From Bacteroidota bacterium (lineage in GTDB: Bacteria > Bacteroidota > Bacteroidia > Cytophagales > Cyclobacteriaceae): a DNA stretch of 6,808 bases. The position numbers and the translations under genes are program-made. The DNA lies in the NCBI GenBank assembly GCA_024643595.1, contig JAHEMS010000194.1:1-6808 (forward strand), written 5' to 3'. This document shows, piece by piece, positions 5,209-6,808 of the stretch (position 1 is the first letter of the stretch; every line of letters starts with the position of its first letter). The notes beneath the pieces were generated by a model. The model worked only from the letters and a program-made list of their open reading frames with translations, ran no database searches and was not told the origin of the DNA.

Positions 5209-6330
5209 ATGTCAACAAAAAGAGATTTTTACGAAATTTTAGGAGTAAGCAAATCCGCTGCTCAAGAGGAAATTAAAAAAGCCTATCGTAAGGTGGCTAT
5301 ACAGTTTCACCCGGATAAAAATCCAGGAAATAAAGAGGCTGAAGAAAAATTCAAGGAAGCCGCTGAAGCTTACGAAGTATTGAGTGATGCACAAAAGCGT
5401 GCGCAGTATGATCGCTTTGGTCATTCAAGGCAAGGGGCGGGTGGATTCAGTGGTCACGACATGAATATGGAGGACATATTCAGCCAATTTGGAGATATTT
5501 TTGGTGGAGGCGGTGGTAGTCCTTTTGATAGTTTTTTTGGAGGAGGCGGTGGCAGAACAAGGCAACGTAAAGGATCCAATCTTCGAATCAAGTTGAAGCT
5601 CAATTTGGAAGAAATTGCCAATGGTGTTGAAAAGAAAATAAAAGTCAATCGCCTCATTCGTGCTGAAGGAGTTACTTTCAAGAATTGCACATCCTGCCAG
5701 GGAACAGGACAGGTAAGAAAAGTAGTTAATACCATGCTGGGCCAAATGGTTTCAACCACAACCTGTTCAACATGTAACGGAGCAGGCCAAACTATTGATA
5801 AGCGACCGCCAGGAGTGGATAACTCAGGTCTTGTTTCCAAAGAAGACATGATTTCTGTAAAAATTCCAGCTGGGGTTAGTGACGGAATGCAACTCTCTAT
5901 GTCCGGGAAAGGAAATGAGGCACCTGGCGGAGGGATACCCGGAGATCTTCTCATCTTAATTGAAGAGCAGGAGGATAAGGAACTGAAGCGCGACGGAAAC
6001 AATCTGGTTTATGATCTTCATATTAATTTTATTGATGCGGTTTTAGGAACCTCCGTTGAAGTTCCTTCTATTGGTAGTAAGGTGAGAATCAAAATAGAAC
6101 CAGGTACTCAAAGCGGTAAAATTCTAAGACTCCGAGGTAAAGGGCTTAAAGATATTAATGGTTATGGCGCTGGAGATCAGCTCATTTATATCAATGTATA
6201 CACCCCTAAAAAAGTGAGTAGTGAAGAAAAATCGAAACTTGAAAGCCTAAGAAACTCGCCCAATTTTCAACCTCACCCAGAGTCTGGTGAAAAAGGTTTC
6301 TTCGAACGTATGAAGGAGTATTTAGGGTAA
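5209..6330 (+). CDS. dnaJ: DnaJ (Hsp40) co-chaperone with a half zinc-finger domain
   Basis: DnaJ delivers unfolded substrates to DnaK and stimulates its ATPase. The 373-residue protein has an N-terminal J domain (about 5-72) with the essential HPD at 34-36, and a Gly/Phe region (about 73-115) with MEDIF and GDIF. Substrate-binding C-terminal domains follow, with VKIPAGV (about 218-224), PGDLLI and PGTQSGKILRLRGKG, and a helical tail. The odd part is the zinc domain. Only two CxxCxGxG motifs exist: CTSCQGTG (160-167) and CSTCNGAG (186-193), separated by a normal spacer. By alignment these are motifs 2 and 3 (zinc centre II). Motif 1 is replaced by a Cys-free stretch (RLIRAEGVTFKN) and motif 4 by RPPGVDNSG. 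The whole protein has only four cysteines. The reading frame is intact and both sides of the gap look well conserved, so this is a real variant and not an error. It lies 47 bases after grpE. Confidence 0.96.
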   Translation: MSTKRDFYEILGVSKSAAQEEIKKAYRKVAIQFHPDKNPGNKEAEEKFKEAAEAYEVLSDAQKRAQYDRFGHSRQGAGGFSGHDMNMEDIFSQFGDIFGGGGGSPFDSFFGGGGGRTRQRKGSNLRIKLKLNLEEIANGVEKKIKVNRLIRAEGVTFKNCTSCQGTGQVRKVVNTMLGQMVSTTTCSTCNGAGQTIDKRPPGVDNSGLVSKEDMISVKIPAGVSDGMQLSMSGKGNEAPGGGIPGDLLILIEEQEDKELKRDGNNLVYDLHINFIDAVLGTSVEVPSIGSKVRIKIEPGTQSGKILRLRGKGLKDINGYGAGDQLIYINVYTPKKVSSEEKSKLESLRNSPNFQPHPESGEKGFFERMKEYLG

Positions 6331-6350
6331 AAAAAATAAAACCATTTATA

Positions 6351-6388
6351 AAATAACCCGTATAAGATCTATTACGGGTTATTTTTTT
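6351..6388 (+). terminator. Rho-independent terminator after dnaJ
   Basis: AAATAACCCGTA (6351-6362) pairs perfectly with TACGGGTTATTT (6373-6384) around a 10-base loop, with a run of seven T at 6382-6388. It begins 20 bases after the dnaJ stop and closes the grpE-dnaJ unit. The A-tract on the left side means it could also work, less well, on the opposite strand. Confidence 0.9.
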
Positions 6389-6451
6389 GACAAAAAACAA
6401 ACCTTTCTTACATCTTTAAACTTTACCTGAACTAACACGTAAGAAGACTAC

Positions 6452-6808
6452 ATGTGGAGATCGATCATATTAACCTTATCATCCTGTACCGTTGCATTTA
6501 GTTTAAATGCACAAGTGAAAAAGCAGTTTTCTGTAGAAAGGATAAAGAAATGCGAAAAAGTTTCATTAAAACTCAGCGCCAAAACCGGTAATTGTTTTAT
6601 CCGGCCAAGTCAAAACGAAGAAATCCTTAATATTTACAGTAATCAAGATGTCGAAGAATACCAGCATTCTTTCAGCAAGGAAGTAATTGGCAAGACCTGC
6701 GCGGTTAAACTCTCATTAGAACAGGATAATACTCCCGGTGTCGGTCATAAAATTTCATATCGCGTATTTGGGGCCAATGAACGGTCCAATGATAAATTCT
6801 GGAAGGTC
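6452..6808 (+). CDS. Exported protein of unknown function, truncated at the window end
   Basis: The frame is open from the ATG at 6452 to the last base: 119 residues, no stop. The N-terminus MWRSIILTLSSCTVAFSLNA looks like a signal peptide with cleavage after Ala20 (SLNA, then QVKK). LSSC at 9-12 resembles a lipobox, but it is very close to the start and is followed by more hydrophobic residues, so type I cleavage is favoured. The mature part is mixed alpha/beta, with cysteines at 34, 48 and 83 and segments KVSLKLSAKTGNCFIRPS (36-53) and HKISYRVFG (99-107). The alternating pattern suggests a beta-rich envelope protein. It reminds me faintly of Bacteroidota proteins with DUF4097/DUF2154-like beta-helical adhesin domains, but the region that would decide this is outside the window. 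It begins 64 bases after the dnaJ terminator and so is a separate transcription unit; AAGAAG at 6441-6446 could serve as a weak ribosome site. Confidence 0.75.
   Translation, partial: MWRSIILTLSSCTVAFSLNAQVKKQFSVERIKKCEKVSLKLSAKTGNCFIRPSQNEEILNIYSNQDVEEYQHSFSKEVIGKTCAVKLSLEQDNTPGVGHKISYRVFGANERSNDKFWKV

Noticed and set aside
5454..6002. Long open frame (182 codons) antisense to dnaJ
   Set aside because: It lies wholly within dnaJ, its translation is Pro/Ser-rich low-complexity sequence that mirrors the dnaJ Gly-rich and other codons, and it has no recognisable domain.

Overview
The window looks like chromosomal core DNA of a Bacteroidota bacterium, most likely a Cytophagales-type environmental lineage. 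This rests on protein character (a short Adk with a reduced lid, an Obg without a C-terminal extension, a Tat-exported GH109-type enzyme), on promoters resembling the Bacteroidota -7 consensus TAnnTTTG, and on weak Shine-Dalgarno signals. No mobile element, CRISPR array, tRNA or rRNA was seen. The genus assignment is inference.

Layout. Positions 2-1354 hold an almost complete Gfo/Idh/MocA-fold enzyme of the GH109 glycosidase type with a twin-arginine export signal; only its start lies outside the window. A 195-base spacer with a direct repeat and a promoter leads to a free-standing 86-residue SemiSWEET sugar transporter (1550-1810). An uncharacterised 110-residue protein is on the minus strand (1822-2154), convergent with SemiSWEET and divergent from the next gene. 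From 2266 onward everything is on the plus strand: hpt (hypoxanthine salvage), adk (adenylate kinase), obg (ribosome-associated GTPase), grpE and dnaJ (DnaK co-chaperones). A strong rho-independent terminator (6351-6388) follows dnaJ. The window ends inside a gene for an exported protein of unknown function (from 6452).

How the genes work together. hpt, adk and obg form a nucleotide and GTP/ribosome housekeeping cluster. I recall this order as common in Bacteroidota. grpE and dnaJ form a compact chaperone pair that supports a DnaK encoded elsewhere. The first two genes point to sugar or glycan use.

Most of the window is ordinary. The points that deserve a second look are: a DnaJ that keeps only zinc centre II (two of four CxxCxGxG motifs, four cysteines in the whole protein); a long inverted repeat filling the obg leader up to the start codon; a sigma-54-like element plus a dyad in front of grpE; a 40-base-spaced direct repeat upstream of the SemiSWEET gene; and the unassigned minus-strand and terminal genes. 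I did not find a convincing new multi-gene system.
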